From contig JASLNQ010000091.1 in the NCBI GenBank assembly GCA_030745955.1, forward strand, positions 1-8,054: DNA of 8,054 bases, in the 5' to 3' direction. The position numbers and the translations under genes were made by a program. Below the pieces are notes generated by a model. It searched no databases. It worked only from the letters and a program-made list of their open reading frames with translations, and was not told where the DNA came from. This stretch comes from Dehalococcoidia bacterium. GTDB taxonomy: Bacteria > Chloroflexota > Dehalococcoidia > UBA1151 > UBA1328. Of this stretch, positions 5,695-8,054 are shown piece after piece (position 1 is the first letter of the stretch; each line of letters starts with the position of its first letter).

Positions 5695-6414
5695 ATGCTC
5701 CTGGATAGAAACGATATTCCAGCCCCCTCGCTCATCCTGGGCCAGGAAACGGCTCGGATCTTGGGCAGGCCGGCCATCGTCATGTCACTGGTCGATGGCA
5801 AACCGAATGTGAACCCGTCCGACCGTGAAGACTGGGTCCGCCAGCTGGTCGAAGCAATCGGCAGGGTCCATGCCACCCCGGTCCCATCTGGAATCCTGAA
5901 GTTAATTCCATCGGCCTACGCCCGGTACGACAGGTGGTTCTCGCAAACCGAGCCACCAGAGTTTATCGCCAGGCACCCGCTCGGACTCCGACTGTGGCGA
6001 ACGCTGAAAGACCTTTGGCCGGGTGTCGATAAATCGGCCCGCCAACGCATCCACGCCGACTACTGGTCGGGCAACACCCTGTGGAAAGACGAAGACCTGG
6101 TCGCCATCATCGACTGGGAGCAGCCTCGGATCGGCGAACCGACGTTCGACGTTGCCGACCTGGTGCAGGACGCCGCGTGCTTCGGCATCGACATCGAACA
6201 GAGGGGCATCCGTCAATACGAACGCTCCTCGTCTCGTCCCCCCAGGGACTACGGGTTCTGGAGAATGGCGGTGGCGATGGGCGAAATGGGCGATATGTCC
6301 AATCCGGTCGATTGGGCCGAAGGGTTCGCCGAAATGGGTGGTAGGAGAATCACACCCGCTGAAGTCAGCGCCTACCACGCAGCATCCATCGAACAGATGC
6401 TTGCCGACGCCTGA
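5695..6414 (+). CDS. Catalytic-lobe fragment of broken APH-type paralogue 3
   Basis: ATG 5695 (LLDRNDIPAP onward) is just an internal Met of the original gene; the frame is open from 5638. The 239 residues include ILGRPAIVMSLVDG (hinge), HADYWSGN (residues 121-128, Asp123 and Asn128) and the IIDWE metal aspartate at 141. Its Ser in WSGN replaces the Pro of the neighbours' WPGN. Without the first N-lobe strands ATP binding would be impaired, so the fragment is unlikely to be active. No ribosome binding site precedes 5695. Confidence 0.55.
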   Translation: MLLDRNDIPAPSLILGQETARILGRPAIVMSLVDGKPNVNPSDREDWVRQLVEAIGRVHATPVPSGILKLIPSAYARYDRWFSQTEPPEFIARHPLGLRLWRTLKDLWPGVDKSARQRIHADYWSGNTLWKDEDLVAIIDWEQPRIGEPTFDVADLVQDAACFGIDIEQRGIRQYERSSSRPPRDYGFWRMAVAMGEMGDMSNPVDWAEGFAEMGGRRITPAEVSAYHAASIEQMLADA

Positions 6415-6439
6415 GTTCGACCGGCCTCCTGCGTGCCCT

Positions 6440-6451
6440 GAAACCCTGAAC
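6440..6451 (+). repeat. Copy B of the 12-base repeat, downstream of paralogue 3
   Basis: Identical to 5389-5400. From here the frame reads ETLNGTPGIPG and then TAG (6473-6475), against ETLNNTRANFVQNPLA and TAG in the other copy. This suggests two deleted descendants of one ancestral gene end. Confidence 0.4.
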
Positions 6452-6466
6452 GGCACCCCCGGGATT

Positions 6467-6480
6467 CCGGGCTAGCCCGG
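6467..6480. terminator. Perfect 14-bp palindrome between convergent genes, possible two-way terminator
   Basis: CCGGGCTAGCCCGG is self-complementary and sits in the 57-base gap between paralogue 3 and the opposing signalling gene, overlapping the latter's stop codon (TAG on the minus strand, 6474-6472). More CCCGGG (6458-6463) nearby could lengthen the fold. There is no U-run on either side, so intrinsic termination is not assured; folding at the ends of both mRNAs is certain in principle. Confidence 0.35.
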
Positions 6481-8054
6481 GAACGGCTCGGGTTCTCCGA
6501 TGAAATAACCCTGCGCATACTCGATCCCGCACTCGGCCAGGAACTCCATCGTAGCCTCGTCCTGCACGAATTCTGCGATTATCTCGACACCAGTCCTGTG
6601 GGCCAGTTTTGCCAGCGCCGAAACGAACTCGCGGTCTCCCGCGCTCTCGGCGAGGTCCCTGACCAGGGTGCCGTCCAGCTTCAGATAGTCGAACTCAAGC
6701 TCCCTCACCTGCGCAAGCGAGGTCGCCCCGCTCCCGAAGTCATCGATGGCCAGCTTGAACCCCGCTTCGTGCAGCGACCCGGCCATTTCCGCAGCGAGGC
6801 GATCATCCTGCATCGCCGCCGTTTCGGTGATCTCCACGGTGATCGCCTCGTGCGGAACGCCATTCGAATCGGCCTGCTCTCGCAGATACCCGGCTATGTC
6901 CCGCCCAGCCGACATACCCGAAACGTTGATCGCCAGTTGAAAAAAATCGCCGCGGTCATTATGCGATTTCCACACCTGCATCGCATGCTCGACGACCCAC
7001 CGGTCGATCTGCTGAACCAGGTTGAGCGACTCAGCCTGAGGGATGAACTCCGACGGCGACCGCAGCGACCCGTCCTCGTTCACCATTCGGAGCAGGACTT
7101 CATAGTGGCCGACCGTTCTGTCGGTAACCGAAACTATCGGCTGGCGTAACAGCCGGAACTGGTCCTCGGCCAGGGCATCCAGGATGAGCGAGGTGGTCTG
7201 CTGCAGGCTGGCCGACGAACTCCCGGCGTCCTCTCCCGGATCGAAAAGGTGAGTCGAATTCCGCCCCGACCTGCGTGCGACATCCACCGCTTCGTCGAGG
7301 AACACAGGAATCCGGTCGGCGTCGGCATCCTCAGTCGGCAGCATGACGATACCTGCGGTGCCCGAGACGTGAACGCGTTCGTCACCCGCGGTCACAGATG
7401 TATCCAGGACCGACCGCAAAAGCGATCCCGCGCTGGTCAACGCAGTGTCAGGGTCAATCCCGCGCAGCACGAAGCAATATTCGTCTGGACCGGTCCGGCA
7501 TGGCATGGCGGATACGGGGAGGTCCGAACGCAGCGTCTCGCCGATCTCATACAGCAGCTGGTTGCCCACTCGGTAGCCGTGGCTGCTGTTGACATGTCGG
7601 AACCCGTCCAGCGTGATCTTCACCGCCGCACTCGAAGCGCCGAGGCCAGACGCCAGGACCTGCTCGACCTCCAGTGAAGTCATGAAGAGGCGCAGGTTTC
7701 CGAGGTTGGTCATCCCGTCCGACACATCCGGTGCCGGCCCGTCGGAATAGCCCGCCTCCCCCTTTGACGCAGTGGTGCCTAGATGTTCGGACACCGCGAT
7801 GAGCCGGCCAACAAGCGGCTTCATACCCAGCTCAATGGCGATACCGATGCCCTCATCCCGCAGGGCGGTGGCCCTCACGCGGTCACCAGGGTCGTCCCGA
7901 TCGATCAGCATCTCTGCAAAGTCGGAGTAGGTAAGCGCCAGCGCAGGCCTGAACCCGGCTTCCCGGCACAGCTCAATGGCAGTATCGAAGTGCCCAGCAG
8001 CGGTCTCGGGCTGACCAGAGAGGTTCGCCAGCATCCCGAGGACATGGTCCACGG
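6472..8054 (-). CDS. TPR / degenerate GGDEF / EAL signalling protein, C-terminal part
   Basis: The 5' end is outside the window: the frame is open at its edge, and the GTG at 8052 is not a trusted start. Counted from there, residues 1-90 are TPR-like helices (AAGHFDTAIELCREAGF, then ALRDEGIGIAIELGMKPL) like those that end large ATPase or cyclase-type regulators. Residues 118-275 are GGDEF-like, but the signature is TGPDEY (187-192), with Pro for the second Gly, and no RxxD inhibitory site is seen, so diguanylate cyclase activity is doubtful. Residues 285-526 are an EAL domain with its main residues kept: EVL (Glu318), INVS (Asn376), VEITE (Glu407), DDFGSG (Asp437, Asp438), Lys458, Glu494 and Gln514. 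The likely activity is c-di-GMP hydrolysis, with GGDEF perhaps a GTP sensor. It converges on the phosphotransferase cluster and is probably independent of it. Confidence 0.85.
   Translation of the reverse strand, partial: VDHVLGMLANLSGQPETAAGHFDTAIELCREAGFRPALALTYSDFAEMLIDRDDPGDRVRATALRDEGIGIAIELGMKPLVGRLIAVSEHLGTTASKGEAGYSDGPAPDVSDGMTNLGNLRLFMTSLEVEQVLASGLGASSAAVKITLDGFRHVNSSHGYRVGNQLLYEIGETLRSDLPVSAMPCRTGPDEYCFVLRGIDPDTALTSAGSLLRSVLDTSVTAGDERVHVSGTAGIVMLPTEDADADRIPVFLDEAVDVARRSGRNSTHLFDPGEDAGSSSASLQQTTSLILDALAEDQFRLLRQPIVSVTDRTVGHYEVLLRMVNEDGSLRSPSEFIPQAESLNLVQQIDRWVVEHAMQVWKSHNDRGDFFQLAINVSGMSAGRDIAGYLREQADSNGVPHEAITVEITETAAMQDDRLAAEMAGSLHEAGFKLAIDDFGSGATSLAQVRELEFDYLKLDGTLVRDLAESAGDREFVSALAKLAHRTGVEIIAEFVQDEATMEFLAECGIEYAQGYFIGEPEPFPG

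Larger units (their letters stand above)
5450..6414 (+). pseudogene. APH/choline-kinase-fold phosphotransferase, paralogue 3 of 3, broken by a one-base deletion
   Basis: The first frame runs from ATG 5450 to RSVVVRQ and meets TAG at 5636-5638. The next frame, starting at 5638, continues without a break as GPWHHNDDPYPGIIEA and on to 6414. Both intact paralogues have RQY at the break, and restoring one pyrimidine after TA (CAG-TAC-GGG) gives RQYGPWHH and a 321-residue protein, against 325 and 317 for the neighbours. Catalytic residues survive in the second part (HADYWSGN, IIDWE). The lesion is therefore recent, or a base-call or assembly error near the GGGCCC run. No slippery heptamer is visible, so programmed frameshifting is unlikely. 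ATG 5450 aligns with the start of paralogue 2. Confidence 0.8.

Noticed and set aside
5620..5700. Programmed -1 ribosomal frameshift in paralogue 3
   Set aside because: No X-XXY-YYZ slippery heptamer at the junction, and slippage would give RQVGPW, losing the Tyr conserved in both neighbours; a deletion explains it better.
3362..6414. Antibiotic resistance cluster
   Set aside because: The APH fold alone does not indicate resistance; the sequences lack features that would tie them to aminoglycoside or macrolide enzymes, and no resistance-type mobile element is near.

Overview
The window reads as a bacterial chromosome of moderately high GC, with dense genes, short gaps and palindromic dispersed repeats. 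The repeat style, the enolase-superfamily gene tail, the apparently leaderless sedoheptulokinase-type gene and the TPR-GGDEF-EAL protein would fit a Chloroflexota genome such as the SAR202/Dehalococcoidia group. This is inference from style; no marker gene is present, so the assignment is weak.

Layout. (1) 1-173: the last 56 codons of a probable mandelate racemase/muconate lactonizing enzyme (enolase superfamily). (2) 174-775: about 600 bases without a convincing gene, holding several hairpin-forming repeats. One is a REPIN-like pair of 37-nt units in inverted orientation. (3) About 712-1827: a visibly more AT-rich island with an HNH-nuclease gene (GTG at 776). The gene is cut by an in-frame amber codon at 1226-1228, and its frame then stays open to 1738, so the original product was one HNH plus helical-repeat protein of about 320 residues. 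A tiny, very acidic ORF overlaps its stop. The island is flanked by an imperfect direct repeat (679-711 and 1828-1866). The right copy contains the apparent leaderless promoter and start codon of the next gene. (4) 1862-3328: an intact FGGY kinase most like sedoheptulokinase. (5) 3362-6414: three tandem paralogous APH/choline-kinase-type phosphotransferases. The first two are intact and closely spaced. The third keeps its catalytic residues but carries a one-base deletion at a Tyr codon, which creates a TAG. Between the second and third lies what looks like the fossil 3' end of a fourth copy. (6) 6472-8054, minus strand and convergent: the C-terminal part of a signalling protein with TPR-like helices, a degenerate GGDEF domain and a well-preserved EAL domain. 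Its N-terminus lies outside the window.

How it fits together. The sedoheptulokinase-type gene and the APH-type paralogues run in the same direction with short gaps and may be co-transcribed as small-molecule kinases; the APH substrates cannot be read from sequence. The HNH island looks like an insertion that duplicated or brought along the gene-start region of the kinase. Two genes here are disrupted by TAG codons of different origin (a substitution and a deletion). This suggests either local decay or sequence errors, and read-level checking would separate the two.
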